The translations under genes and the position numbers were made by a program. 64,000 bases of DNA. It comes from Leishmania martiniquensis (Eukaryota; Euglenozoa; Kinetoplastea; Trypanosomatida; Trypanosomatidae). The notes beneath the pieces were generated by a model that worked only from the letters and a program-made list of their open reading frames with translations, did no database searches and was not told the origin of the DNA. Where the stretch lies: contig NC_090160.1 in the NCBI RefSeq assembly GCF_017916325.1, forward strand, positions 757,001 through 821,000, given 5' to 3'. Shown piece after piece: positions 1-10,718 of this stretch (positions are counted from its first letter, which is position 1; every line of letters starts with the position of its first letter).

Positions 1-578
1 GAGAAGTGTGCTGGGGAGGGGGGACTGATATGCGGCGAGCCGAGTACATATGTTTGCTCGCCGGCAGCGGCGTGAGTGGTGGTGGTGGTTTGCATGAGTG
101 GGCGGAGGAGGACAGAGGAGGTGACGACGGAGAGGTAAGAACGTGTGAGGGGTAGGAAGGGGGTTGGGAAGGCCGGCCGGCGGCGAGAAAGTTTAGTGCA
201 CTGCTCCTTCGGCTTCCTTCCATCGTCTTGCCTACCATGCGCTCCGTCATTGCGCGCCAGAGTGTGTGTGTGTTCTGGGGGGAGGGGGCGCTCGCGCTCT
301 CCTGTAGCGTTGATCCTTTTGCTGTGTATGCATGCATGTTTGGGCGGTGGTGGGGGAAGAGCCTCGTGCGACGTAACAGGCCACGCACATGCGCCTCCAT
401 ACAGCGAAGAGGGTGGGGTAGTGGCGGACGATAGGCATCGATGCGAGTGGGTTGCCACACACACACAAACACACACGGAGGCACTCGGTTGATGGGACAT
501 TGGGCTTGCGTCCTCTCCGCTTTGGTGCGCCTTCGCCTTCAAACGACATGCCGAGAGGGTGTGGGGTGGCGGCCGTGC

Positions 579-650
579 CTGCGCACCAAAAGATGAGCAA
601 AGAAAGGGGGAGGGAGGGGGGAGGGGAGGAGAGGAGAGGAGAAAGAGGCC
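579..650 (-). promoter_or_regulatory. Predicted trans-splice acceptor for a gene beyond the left edge
   Basis: Read on the minus strand, this is an almost pure C/T tract of about 50 bases (598-650) followed by the first good AG at 579-580. Trypanosomatid spliced-leader addition uses this arrangement. No start codon with a credible frame follows inside the window, so the gene it serves would begin near or past the left edge. This is inference from composition only. Confidence 0.3.
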
Positions 651-1351
651 TGCATGCACAAGTCGCGTTGCCACATTCACCTCCGCGCCCGCAGAGGACA
701 GCGCTCCCCCAGCGACCCCACTCCCCCCTTACCCACCACCGAAGACAGATCTCGTCATTACTTGCTATACATTCGCCTTCACTTCTTGCGCCTCTCTGCC
801 TTCCAGTGCAAGAAGAGTGACATGCCCTCATTCCGTCGACACAGCCCGCGCACCTTCCTGCACGCATCCCCTCTCCTACCACGATATCGAGTGTGCACAC
901 ATACGCAGGGGTGAGTCGCTTTCATTCCACTCTTTCCCTATATCTGGTGCTACACCTTCCCCTCCTCTCTCGCTCTCACCCCCGACCCGCCTTCTTCTAC
1001 CGGCGAGAGTGTGTCACAGGACCGACGTTAGGGCACTCCAGTCGTGGCGGCGATGAGGAGAGAGGGAGGAAGTAGGAGTGAGCGTGAAGGCAGCGCCTCC
1101 CCCTCCTCTGTAGAGTGAAACATACGCACATACATACATAACTTACACACACACACAGAGACGAACGACCGATTCACACCAAAGCAGGATATATGTAACA
1201 GCACAGAAAACAAAAGTAAATAATAACTGACTGTGTGCATGTGTGCGCGCGTGGGCAGAAGGGGAGGGGGAGGAGGGGCAACGAGGGTGAAATGTTTACA
1301 TGAATACATCCGCCAAGTCACATCGAGACGCGAACGGCATACGCGTAAAGG

Positions 1352-1406
1352 CACACGAGCACACACACACACACAGGATATGTATATATAAATGTATATA
1401 TAAATC
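1352..1406. repeat. Composite (CA)n/(TA)n microsatellite
   Basis: A CA-dinucleotide run is followed directly by two TATATA-type blocks separated by AATG. It lies in the 3' flank of the leftmost gene, about 660 bases past its stop codon, so it may be part of the 3'UTR. Similar composite repeats recur at six other intergenic places in the window. Confidence 0.8.
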
Positions 1407-2065
1407 CAAGAAAGCGTCTTCATCTCTGCATGCGTGTATTGGTGTACCGCCGCTACCGCCCCTCCCCTCCCTCCCCCCAATCACCACTCTTCTGCAACTC
1501 TCTTTCTCTCCCTCTTCCGTAAGGATGCCATCAAGCACACCGTCGATCACCCAAACCACCCCGCACCCACAGCAGCGGCCAATGGGAACGCACCAGCGCT
1601 TGTGCCCCCCTCTCTCTCTGCATCCCTGTAAAGTGAGGCGGGTGAGGTGGTGGTATGGGAAGGGGATGGGTGTGCGTGTATCTGTGTGTATGTGGAGGGA
1701 GGAGACAAGTCGCCTGCGCTCTCTCTCTACGTGTGTCTCTTCCAAGTCGAACGCTCGCAGGCACACGACCGAGTGTGAGCAGGAGAGGAGACGAGTGAGG
1801 CTGAGCAAAAGCACCGAGGTGAGCCGATCAGCACAATCGAACTGTACATCGACCGAACACACACGCATAGTCACCCAACCTTACGCCTACGCGCAGCGCG
1901 GAGGAGGAGGAGGGGGTGTGCAGGTGCACGTGCGCTTGTGTATGTTGTGTGGGGCGGGTGTCGGGGAGGGGAGAGAGAGGGGAACTGCAAACAGATGGCT
2001 CAGGGAGGAGGGGACGATGCGGGTGGTGTTCTCGCCCTCCCACATACACACACTCTCTCTCATGG

Positions 2066-4117
2066 CTAAGCGTCTTCGTCGAAGTCATCTGCATAGGCAT
2101 CGTTGTCGCCGCTGCTTAGCACTTCATCTATGTCCCCTGCGCTGCTCTTGCGCGGCGCAGCAGCGGCAGGCGAGGCGGCGGAGGTCGACGCAGGGGGGGC
2201 CTCCAAGTTTGACATGGACGAGGAAGGCGACGAGGGCGCCGACGGCACCGCTGACGACGATGCGGTGGCAGAAGATATCACCGACCCCTCCTGCTTGCGC
2301 TCTGCATCGACCGCCTTTTTCGGGAGCTCCTCGTCTAACTCGTCTTCGACCTCCTCCTTGGAGGTGTCATCCTTCTTCGATGCTGCGACAGGTGATGGCG
2401 CTACGGACGACGTCGCCGACGACTTTTTGGAGGAAAGCTCTCCCTCGAACTGGTCCATATCATAAGCGTCATCGGCTACTTCACCCACGGCCTTCTCGGT
2501 GCCCTCCTTGGAGAAGCCGTCCTCGCTGTACTCTTCATCGGCCCTCTCGACCGGTTTCAAATCGTCGGTGGCCGTCAGCGCCGCTGGATTCTGCTGCATG
2601 TCCTCCGGGCTGGCCTCCAGGTGGTCCTCGTCCTCGAACTTCTGAGTTGGCGACACACCTGCGTCCGAGGCGTCGTGAGAAGGGTTCCTCGGCGAAGACA
2701 GCTCATCGTCATCGAACCCGTCCCCCTCGTACGAGTCCTGCTTGGGGGCCTCGCTGGCCTCATCGGCGGCTGCCGACTTCGCTTCCTCCTGTGGGTCCTC
2801 CGACGGCTGTGGCGGCGGAGCAGCGGGCTCGTCCGTCCCATTCGCCACGGTATCGCTGGAGGCGGAGCTCTTCTCGAATTCGTCATCGTTGTACACCTCA
2901 TTGCTCGCCTCCTCTTCCGCCCCCACGAGGGGTTCATCTGCCTCTGGTTCCGCGTGAGCCTCCGCCTCGCCGTCCTCCTTGAGCGGGAGGAGGTAGGCAG
3001 CGGCAGCCGACGACTCGGACGACTTGGACGACGCAGCTACCGACGACTGGTGGTGCGACACTGACACCTCGTTCTTGGAGGCGTCATCGCTGTCGGAATC
3101 CTGTGCCTCTTCCCGCGCATAGGCTCGTGCGTTCGCCTCCGCCTCTGCGCGGGCTTCTGCCTTGGCCTGCTCCCTAGCCATTTCCGCCGCGTAATCGTCG
3201 TGGGATGACTGATATTCGCTGGAGGACTTGGACGAGGACGGGGAAGAGGAGGACCTCGAGCTGAGGGAGTGTGAGGCGCCCCCTTTCACTGCATCCACCT
3301 TCTCCTCGCCTTCCTGGGTACAGGCGACCTCGTTAGGGTAGGCCATGTCCTCGTCGTGACGGCTGCTGCTGACAGCGTCTCTATTGACGGACGCACTGCG
3401 GCTCGTGGTTACCGAGGAGGAGCTTGTCACATACTCATGACCAGCAGCCAAGCCACCAGCTGCGCGTCTCTCTGCTACATCCCCCGCGTTCGACTCGCTG
3501 GCTGCCTCGTAGTAGCGGTGATTGGCCGCCGCTGCCGCCTGCTGATGAGATCGCCCGCCTGCCGCGGAACCACCCTTGCGCGAGCCCAAAGGCTTCCTCG
3601 GCACACGCCGCGAGCTCTTGGACGCGCTACGAATCATCGCCTGACGCTCCTCCTCCTCTCGCTGACGCGTTAACTCTCCTTTCCGGGACGCCATTTCCTC
3701 CCGCTCCTGCTGACGGCGCTGTAGGAAGCGGCGCCGCGCTGCTTCCTTGCGATGCTCCTCCATCTCCTGCTGGCGACGCTGGCGGCGGCGCTGATCGGCG
3801 CGCTCGTGAATAAGCATTTCTTTCCGTGCCCAGTACGGCACCAGATGCGGGTCCTCCAGGTCATTGTAGGGCGGGATGACGCGATCCTGCAGGGGGCCGA
3901 GCGAGAACTCAACGTGTGGCAGTCGCGGCAACGTTGCAATCCCAGTAAGCCGGGAGTCCGCTGTAGCACCTGTACTGGACGAGCGCACACGCACCGAGGA
4001 TGTGTAGAGCCGCTGGTGCTCCTCGTACCCTGTTCCGCGGGCGGTAGAGCGGGAGGAGTAGCCTCGCTCGACGGAAGCAGGACGGTGGTCCTGAATGGGA
4101 GGCAGTGCCTTTGACAT
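2066..4117 (-). CDS. Hypothetical acidic coiled-coil protein with repeated Y-x-x-D-x-F motifs
   Basis: This is a 683-residue protein that I do not recognise by name. Residues about 85-160 form a basic, Arg/Gln/Glu-rich helical segment (coiled-coil type) preceded by a short hydrophobic motif ending in PYWARKE. Residues 160-450 are low-complexity Ser/Ala/Glu. The C-terminal half is strongly acidic and has five spaced copies of a short motif: YNDDEFE (409), YEGDGFD (463), YSEDGFS (530), YDMDQFE (552) and YADDFDE (675). Such tyrosine/acidic/phenylalanine motifs look like repeated docking sites in disordered tails, and I have the impression of similar ones in flagellar proteins, but that is inference. 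The start is the first ATG after a clear pyrimidine tract and AG (4152-4203). Downstream within the window there is only non-coding sequence. Confidence 0.8.
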   Translation of the reverse strand: MSKALPPIQDHRPASVERGYSSRSTARGTGYEEHQRLYTSSVRVRSSSTGATADSRLTGIATLPRLPHVEFSLGPLQDRVIPPYNDLEDPHLVPYWARKEMLIHERADQRRRQRRQQEMEEHRKEAARRRFLQRRQQEREEMASRKGELTRQREEEERQAMIRSASKSSRRVPRKPLGSRKGGSAAGGRSHQQAAAAANHRYYEAASESNAGDVAERRAAGGLAAGHEYVTSSSSVTTSRSASVNRDAVSSSRHDEDMAYPNEVACTQEGEEKVDAVKGGASHSLSSRSSSSPSSSKSSSEYQSSHDDYAAEMAREQAKAEARAEAEANARAYAREEAQDSDSDDASKNEVSVSHHQSSVAASSKSSESSAAAAYLLPLKEDGEAEAHAEPEADEPLVGAEEEASNEVYNDDEFEKSSASSDTVANGTDEPAAPPPQPSEDPQEEAKSAAADEASEAPKQDSYEGDGFDDDELSSPRNPSHDASDAGVSPTQKFEDEDHLEASPEDMQQNPAALTATDDLKPVERADEEYSEDGFSKEGTEKAVGEVADDAYDMDQFEGELSSKKSSATSSVAPSPVAASKKDDTSKEEVEDELDEELPKKAVDAERKQEGSVISSATASSSAVPSAPSSPSSSMSNLEAPPASTSAASPAAAAPRKSSAGDIDEVLSSGDNDAYADDFDEDA

Positions 4118-5930
4118 GGGGCTAGGGCTTTTTCGCTTGGCTTGTATGCCGCTGCGTGCGCGTGGGTGCGTGTCAAAGGCCAGGGAGAGAGGGAGAGAGA
4201 GATCTGTCGATGGCCGCGCTCAAATCATCCGCAGCGGCGGTGCGACGAGGAGACAGAGGAGGCGTTTGATTTCTAAAGAGGGAAGTGTGCGTGTGGTGGG
4301 GTGATGTGTGGGTAATTTGTTTGCTGCGATGCCGCATGACGCGGCGAGCACCGGAGTGCAAGTGGGAGGAGAGAAGGCGAAAATGAGCAAATCGGAGTGG
4401 ACGTGGAGAGGACATCTGCGGCGCGTGCAAAATGATGCGCGTAGACGCTTCTCGGCTTGAAGTCGGTGCTCAACAGGGTGACCGACGACTTGCGTGTTTC
4501 GCCTTCTGCTTGAAGGGAGCCCATCCGCAACCAGACAGGCGTGGACACGTAGTCTGCGAAGCTGCTCCCCGCCACTTGACCCCGTGGGGCCATCCATGCC
4601 GCGGGGAATGGTGGCAACGACCTCCGGTAGAGGAGCAGGCGAGGGAAAGGGGGATGGAGGTGGTGGGGAGGGGGGGAGCGCGACAGCGAGGAAAGGCTGC
4701 ATGTGCTCACGTGTCGCACACTCCTTCGATGGTGCTGCCCACTCTCCTGAGACGCGTTCGCTCTTTGGGTCTATCCAGACATGCGTAGAGAGGGGGGGTG
4801 AAGGTGTGTCGGTTTGCTGAAAAAAAGGGGGACCGGCAGCCGAAGAGGCGGACACGGGGCGGGGTGGGCGGGGAGGCGATGGGATGTGGACCAGAGGAAG
4901 GGCGCACAGGGGGTGCTGGATGAGACAGGTGCGCCTCGGAAGAGTCCTTTGGCATGGGAGCTTACCCCCTTCCGCCTTACAGCACTCGCGGCGCTTCGAC
5001 TCCCTCCTCCCTTCCGCCAACACACACACACACACACGCACACACACCTCCCCCTCCTCTTCTTTGCGTTTTTCTAATTGCTTCGCATGTCAGTCCGCTT
5101 CATGTATGGCGATGAGCCGACCAGAGAGGATGCGGCGTAGAGTGAAGAGGAAAGGTATGATGGGAACGGCACAGCGCTCCCCTGCCTCACGCACTCAGTC
5201 CGTTGCCACACGAGAGAGAAGAAGCTGAAGTGCAACAATACATAACTATGGCAGTGAGTGGTGGAGTGCTTGTGGTGCGTATGTGAGTGTGTGTGTGTGT
5301 GGGGGGACTGGTCCGGAGTGTGGCCGAGTTCCTCTCCCTCCTCTCCCCTCTCTCTCCTTCACACCTCTGCCCCTTTCCTTTCCCCAGCCAACGGCAATGC
5401 CATCGCACAGGAGAGGGAGAGAGGGAGGGGCGAGGGAGGGCGGGAAGAAGCAGTGAAGTGAAGGTGTGCGGCCGATACATTCAGGAATACATGGTGTAGG
5501 TGGGCACACTTGGGAGGAGTCGTCTAACCGCACACGAGCGCTGAGGGGAGGGGGGCTAAAGCAAAATGGGGTAAGCCTCAGAGTGAGGGGGGGCGCACGT
5601 GTAAGCAACGCACACACCCGCGTACACGCACACACACACGCGTCTGTACAACCGTTGGGTAACTGCGGCAAGACGGGGCCGAAAAAAAGCTGAATGAAGT
5701 TGGGAAGCCTCGATGTAAGCGACTGCGCGACGTTCTCGCGCAGGTGCAGGTGCACGTGGGTGTGAGCGTCGATATGTAATGTTATGCCTCTCTTGCGCAG
5801 TGCATGCACGTTGTAGAGAGCTTACGTAATGGCGCAGAGGCGACCGGGCACATGTACAGCCACTGTGTGTGTGTGTGGGGGAGGGGAGCGGCTAGCTGGC
5901 CCACACTGGAGCTTGTACCTTCGAAGGCGT
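4118..5930. other. Intergenic region between the SLBP-like gene and the leftmost gene
   Basis: About 1.8 kb without a credible gene. It contains CA/TG runs (for example 5021-5047 and 5287-5301) and purine tracts on the plus strand at 4181-4203 and 5409-5462 that would read as pyrimidine tracts in the sense RNA. The long open frame at 4220-5047 is Pro/Arg/Cys-rich and shows no domain. Nothing else is evident. Confidence 0.6.
4152..4203 (-). promoter_or_regulatory. Predicted trans-splice acceptor of the acidic motif protein
   Basis: In the sense direction a CT-rich tract (4181-4203) is followed by the first AG at 4152-4153, 34 bases before the ATG at 4117. The spacing and composition fit trypanosomatid acceptor sites. 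A second pyrimidine tract at 5409-5462 is an alternative that would give a very long 5'UTR. Confidence 0.4.
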
Positions 5931-8903
5931 CTAGTTCGTTGGCACTCCGCTGGCGCCACTCGCTCCCGCGGTGCGGGGGGCAGCGGTAGTGACAGTGCTA
6001 GTGGCCGCTTGTTGCTGCTGCGGCTGTGGGGGCCCGACTGGAGCGCCACTAGGGCTGTTTGAGTGACGCTGATTGTGGTGAAGGCCGTTGGCAGAGGGGG
6101 CAGGATGGGCACACCCGCTGAGGCTCTGTCGGCTTTGCTGGCGCGTGAGGGGTGTGGCGTAGGCGTTGTTGGTCTGCGGCGACGCGCCCTGCGGCTGGAC
6201 AGGCGAGTGGACGCGGTAGCTGTACGGTGACTGTGCGAAGCCGCTGCCGTTGGAGAGCGACGTGCTTGGGATGAGCGCTAGCTCTGTCGTGTGCGGCGGC
6301 GACTCGCCTCGCCCACCGCCCACCACCATCATGGTGCCACTGCCGTTCGCAGCTGTGACTCCACTCAATGTGGCGGCCGATGGGTGGTGACCACCAACGC
6401 CATGAGCAGTTCCCACGGCACATGTTGGGCTACGCCGGCTTGGCATCCACGACTCACCCAGCGGGTACGGGCTGCTGCCGTTTCGAGGATTGTGCGGCAT
6501 ACCGGCAGGAGAGGCGAGGCCTGACGGGGTCATCAGTTCATACTCGCTGCCGAAGATGGCGGTAATGTGGTGCGGCATGCCGCTGCGACTGGCCGGTCGA
6601 TGCGCTGGCGTGAGGCCTGTGTAAGTTGCGTAGTTGCTGCCTGGGGTGCCGCCACTGGCGTTGTGCGCGTATGCGGCGCTGTTGCGCATCATGAACTGCG
6701 GGTAGTGCGAGTTGGCGCTGCTCCGCCCGTTCACCCCGCCATGACTCATGTGGCCAGTGCCAGAGGAGGTGGGGTGGAAGGGCGAGGCGATCCGGCTGCT
6801 GCCTGAGTTCATGTGGAAGAAGAAGGACTCGTCCACCTTGGGGCCCTCGGCCCCCTCGGAGAGCTGCGGGCGCGACGGAGTGCACGCGGTCGCCATTGAG
6901 GCGGCACGGCCCGAGCTGATGTGCATGCTGAGGCTGGCAGACGAGTACAGCCCTGAGGTAGGACTGTTCTCAGTGAAGACGGGGCTGCGTGAGTGGCACT
7001 GGATGGAGGTATCGTCGCCGTGGACGCCGTTTGCCATGGCGGCGACGTTGGCGATGGAGTGCATCACGCCGGCGGGCGGTGCCTGCGGCGGCTTTCCAGG
7101 CGGCGGGGCGGTGGTGCCCGCTTCGGCTATGCTGCTGGTCGTCGGTGTGTGATTGGACGGAGGGTGGCAGAGCCCCAAGTCTAGTAGCGAGGCCTTGCCA
7201 AGGGGGAGGAAGCGCTCATCGATGTGGTTTACGTCATAGTCGTCCCACTGATGCAGCTGCCGCCGCCACGCGTTGAGTACGCGGTCAAACTGGCGCTTGC
7301 TGCAGTCATACTCGGGGCGTGGCGTGATAGCGTGCAGTGGGTTGTGGTACTCCCTATCACAAAGGCGAGATATTAGGGAGGTGTACTTGAGGTAGCCCTC
7401 CGTCTCCTTGCCATACACGATCTGCTTACGGCGCTGCTCCAGCCGACGGCGGCGCTCGTCGGTGTCGCCCGAATTGATCATGCTCTCTGGCACCGGTACC
7501 GCCGGGTAGTTTAGATACAATTCCTGCTGCACCTCTTCCAGAACGGCCAGTCGCTGTGCCTCCGTAAAGTTCTTGTCCAGCGGTTGCGAGCCCGGTGGCG
7601 GCGGCGTCCCACTGTGCTGCGAGCGCGCGTCTGCAGAGTTGCTGGCACCAGCAGAGGCCGGCTGCTGTTGCTGTAGTGGCGCCGCTTGCTGACGTTGCTG
7701 CGCCGGCGGGTTGCTGCCAGCGGGAGTGTGCTGCGCGGCCGTGGAAGAGAAGGCCCGGCCAGCACCGTGGGCAGGCGCCACCGATCCTGAGCCTCCGCCG
7801 CCACCTGTCGAGTACAGAGAGACGGAGGGCATGTGTCGTTGTGGCCACCGCGCGCTTGCAGTGTTGTGAGTGGCAGCAGCGCATGCTGCGGAGGAGGTGG
7901 TCACCGCTACTGGTCCTCGCGCCTTGTGAGAGCTGGAAGCAACACCAGAGCATGCCTGCAGCGCGGGCGGCATGCGTAGCTCGTGAGGGCTTGTGCGGTA
8001 GGCCGGGGCAGCACCGGCCCCGGTGCGACCCGGCGCGCCTGTCGCCGTCGTTGCCGCGCCTCCGGAGGTGCTACCTAGCTGCTGATGCGACAGCTGCACC
8101 GACGGCTTATTAACGGGCGCCCCGTGCGGACCTCCCGGCACGACGCCACTGATGTCGCTCTCTCGACGCACGCTTGGAGTGTGGGGCATTGGATGCCCCG
8201 TATCTGCCACTGTATTGTATGCGGTCAACGTGGCGCCGGCGATCCCGTGCCGAATGTGTTGACTGCCGCGTCGGTTTACCGCGTAGACGCCGCCGTCGCT
8301 GTCGCCGGTATTGCCGACCCCAGGCACATGGCTGCGTGTGGAGCGGCTGTGGCTCACGGTGCTCTGTGAAGGGCTCGAGAGAGGCGGATGGATGGCGTTT
8401 GAGGAGGAGGCGTGTGCCTCAGGGGGCAGTACGGCCGGAGGGCTGACGCCGCTCGCAAGCACCTTCAGCTCGCTGTCCTCACTCATGGCGAACACGAGCG
8501 ACGAGTCGCCTGGGTGCTGCGCCGGGGACGCCATCTGGTGCCAGCGCCTGTGCGTGTCTGGCGTGGTGCCCAGCTCCACTATGCTGTCTTGCATGGTGGG
8601 CCCCGTGGGCAGCGTTCCGTTGGCGTCTCGCGCAGCTGCATCGGGGTGGATGCCGTGGTTCCCGGTGTAGGACTTGGGCGGCCACGGGAAGGGCGGCGCG
8701 GCCGCGCTGGCGAGCGAAGCAACGTTGGGGCGGTTCGTCTCGGCAGCGCAGCAGATATGACGTGCGGCATCGCCTGCAGGGCCGTGCTCGCGGTTCACAA
8801 GCACATTTATGTCCCGAACGGCTGCTGCCGGCGGCACCACAGACGAAGATGTGTTTCTCCGAATGTTACCACTCATACTCGTCCCGCGCATCGGCATGTG
8901 CAT
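5931..8903 (-). CDS. Protein with a histone RNA hairpin-binding (SLBP) domain
   Basis: About 990 residues, mostly Ser/Ala/Gly/His/Gln-rich and probably disordered, around one clear folded block at residues about 483-557 (bases 7233-7457). That block matches the RNA-binding domain of stem-loop-binding protein: RRKQIVYGKETEGYLKY parallels the animal RRQKQIxYGKNTxxYxxY region. It then has H-x-x-TP near the TPNK position and ends in W-R-R-Q-L-H-Q-W-D like the animal W-x-x-A-L-H-x-W-D. The threonine-proline pair is kept, but the following Asn-Lys is Arg-Pro. In animals SLBP binds the 3' stem-loop of replication histone mRNA. The target here is unknown, because trypanosomatid mRNAs are normally polyadenylated. 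I chose ATG 8903 because the in-frame extension to 9104 is Cys/Arg-rich and looks untranslated; 8876 is also possible. Confidence 0.8.
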   Translation of the reverse strand: MHMPMRGTSMSGNIRRNTSSSVVPPAAAVRDINVLVNREHGPAGDAARHICCAAETNRPNVASLASAAAPPFPWPPKSYTGNHGIHPDAAARDANGTLPTGPTMQDSIVELGTTPDTHRRWHQMASPAQHPGDSSLVFAMSEDSELKVLASGVSPPAVLPPEAHASSSNAIHPPLSSPSQSTVSHSRSTRSHVPGVGNTGDSDGGVYAVNRRGSQHIRHGIAGATLTAYNTVADTGHPMPHTPSVRRESDISGVVPGGPHGAPVNKPSVQLSHQQLGSTSGGAATTATGAPGRTGAGAAPAYRTSPHELRMPPALQACSGVASSSHKARGPVAVTTSSAACAAATHNTASARWPQRHMPSVSLYSTGGGGGSGSVAPAHGAGRAFSSTAAQHTPAGSNPPAQQRQQAAPLQQQQPASAGASNSADARSQHSGTPPPPGSQPLDKNFTEAQRLAVLEEVQQELYLNYPAVPVPESMINSGDTDERRRRLEQRRKQIVYGKETEGYLKYTSLISRLCDREYHNPLHAITPRPEYDCSKRQFDRVLNAWRRQLHQWDDYDVNHIDERFLPLGKASLLDLGLCHPPSNHTPTTSSIAEAGTTAPPPGKPPQAPPAGVMHSIANVAAMANGVHGDDTSIQCHSRSPVFTENSPTSGLYSSASLSMHISSGRAASMATACTPSRPQLSEGAEGPKVDESFFFHMNSGSSRIASPFHPTSSGTGHMSHGGVNGRSSANSHYPQFMMRNSAAYAHNASGGTPGSNYATYTGLTPAHRPASRSGMPHHITAIFGSEYELMTPSGLASPAGMPHNPRNGSSPYPLGESWMPSRRSPTCAVGTAHGVGGHHPSAATLSGVTAANGSGTMMVVGGGRGESPPHTTELALIPSTSLSNGSGFAQSPYSYRVHSPVQPQGASPQTNNAYATPLTRQQSRQSLSGCAHPAPSANGLHHNQRHSNSPSGAPVGPPQPQQQQAATSTVTTAAPRTAGASGASGVPTN

Positions 8904-10213
8904 AGCCGCTGACGCGGCGGGCCTCGGCGACCTCCACGGACAGCGATGTGTATGTATAAGGCAGGCAGCGGTGCTGCAGGGGCGTGGTCGATATACAGCT
9001 GTTAGTAATGCACACAAACAGAAGGCGGCCAGTCCACTCCCTCGCATACACGACCGCCTTCCCTTTTCTCGGAACGCCTCCACTACCGCACGCACGGTAC
9101 ACACACGCTGAGGCCCGTAGCGCTACGCAGGAGGACGAAGCGGCGCAACAGCGACAGGGCGGAGGGGAATAGCAAAGGAGCAGCAACTCAAGAGAGGTGC
9201 GGCCAACACGGGCTGCGTACACGTACGCGTCTGCTCTAGCAGATTGCTGCTTGAACACGTGCGTGGCTGCCTGTCTGCTTGCGCGTGCGTGTATCGTGTC
9301 AAGAGCGGCGATGGGAGAGGAGAGGGCGAAGAGCACACGTCTGCTGAAGCGCAGAGGCACCACGCCGCTCCCTCACGCACACACAAGGCTGCTGCTGCTG
9401 TTGCCTCCTCCCCCCGCCTCTCCTATTCTCTCTCCTGCAATGAACCTGAACACACGCGCACGCGAAGCACAATTGAGGACGACGGGGAAAGCTTTTGCAG
9501 CGCCAACAGCAAAATAAACAGCTGTAAACGAAAAAAAAATGAGTCCACCAATATAAACGCCTGATGCGCCGCAGCCGTCTTCACGCACAGCGGGCAGTGA
9601 GTAAGTCGGTGAGTGAATGGGGCGAATGCTGCCGTTAAGTGAAATTAAGGCACACTAACACACATCCGCACACATGCAGGCGCTCACAGCGTGCGGTGGC
9701 TAAGCGAAATTTTTTTTCCAGCAGCAGCAGCAGAAGGGTGGCGCTTTCCTCCCTCTTTGCGAACGCTCGATGGCTATACGCTGTCGACTTCGATGAAACA
9801 CCTTCACACGGTGATCGGGTGACTCGAGCAGTGCAGAGGAAAGCGTGTGTGTGTGCGTGCGTGCGTGCAAGGGGGGACCAGAGAGAGGGAAAAAGCAAAG
9901 GGAAGAACAAAGCAGCAAAGGATGCGTGCGGGGAGGTGTGTCGGGTTGGGAAGGGGGGGCCAAGAAAGGGAGCAGCGAGGTGGAAAGGACGCCACTGAGC
10001 GAGGGAAAAAGTCCTCAGCAAGAGAATCCACGGCGGTGCACCGCCAGAAGCGATCAGCACCACGACGAAGCCGCCTCCAATGGTGCGAGAGTGGGGAGGA
10101 GGGGAGGGGGCCGGTGTGCACGGAGGAGAGGAGGGTATATGAGGAGGGGTACGATTGCTGTGGGACACACGGTCGAGCAATTCCTTTGCATCGATACGCG
10201 TGCGCAGGAGAAA

Positions 10214-10243
10214 ACACATAATATATATATATGTGTATGTGTG
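10214..10243. repeat. Composite (TA)n/(TG)n microsatellite
   Basis: An alternating TA run is followed by TG-rich repeats on the plus strand, so a transcript of the minus strand would read CA-rich then UA. It lies between the NOT5 and SLBP-like genes. Confidence 0.8.
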
Positions 10244-10718
10244 GAGCGAAAGGGAGGGGGAGGAAGAGGGGAAAGCTCGATGCGCTAGGTCCTGTGCGGG
10301 TGCCGTCGTTAGAAGAAGACCCGCATGTTGCATTGAGGGGAGCGACCCTCAGACGATGCAGCACAGGGACGGATAGGAGGGCAACAAGGAGCGCTCATTT
10401 GTCATCGAAAAGTGCCGCGGCGCTTCGCCGCTACGGGCGACGGAGGGTGGCAGATACGGAGAAGCGAGTGTGTAGGCCACATGCACTTACGGAGGGACAA
10501 CTAGCGCGCTCATGTGCCCAACGATCGCAGATACATGCACGCCTGTGAAGCGTTCACGATCATCACGGCATGCGTGAGCCCCAGAGACAATGAAAATGGG
10601 GCAGAGAGAACTCCGCCCCATCGCTCTTTCCCCTTCCCTTTGGCACAGACAAGCGAAAGGCGCGCTGTGAGAGACGGCGCGTTCCTCTGCCGATGAGCAG
10701 CGGCAGCGGGCGTTGCTG

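Larger units (their letters stand above)
1..2065. other. Left-edge non-coding region (3' flank of the leftmost gene)
   Basis: No convincing gene was found on either strand. The stretch is low-complexity, with TG/CA runs, a composite (CA)n/(TA)n repeat at 1352-1406 and a 50-base purine tract at about 598-650. Open frames crossing it are rich in Cys, His, Thr and Arg, as expected from translated microsatellites. It probably holds the 3'UTR of the gene ending at 2066 and, left of the purine tract, the 5' region of a gene lying beyond the edge. Confidence 0.6.

Noticed and set aside
1300..2982. A 560-residue open frame on the plus strand
   Set aside because: It overlaps the minus-strand acidic protein gene, is extremely Arg/Pro/His/Ser-rich and has no domain. 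Its length follows from GC-rich codon bias on the opposite strand.
4220..5047. A 275-residue minus-strand open frame in the 4.1-5.9 kb gap
   Set aside because: Composition is that of translated CA and CT repeats, with no domain and no conserved-looking block.
8904..9104. N-terminal extension of the SLBP-like protein to position 9104
   Set aside because: The extra 67 residues are Cys/Arg-rich and unlike the rest, which suggests leader sequence. The downstream ATG at 8903 or 8876 is preferred.
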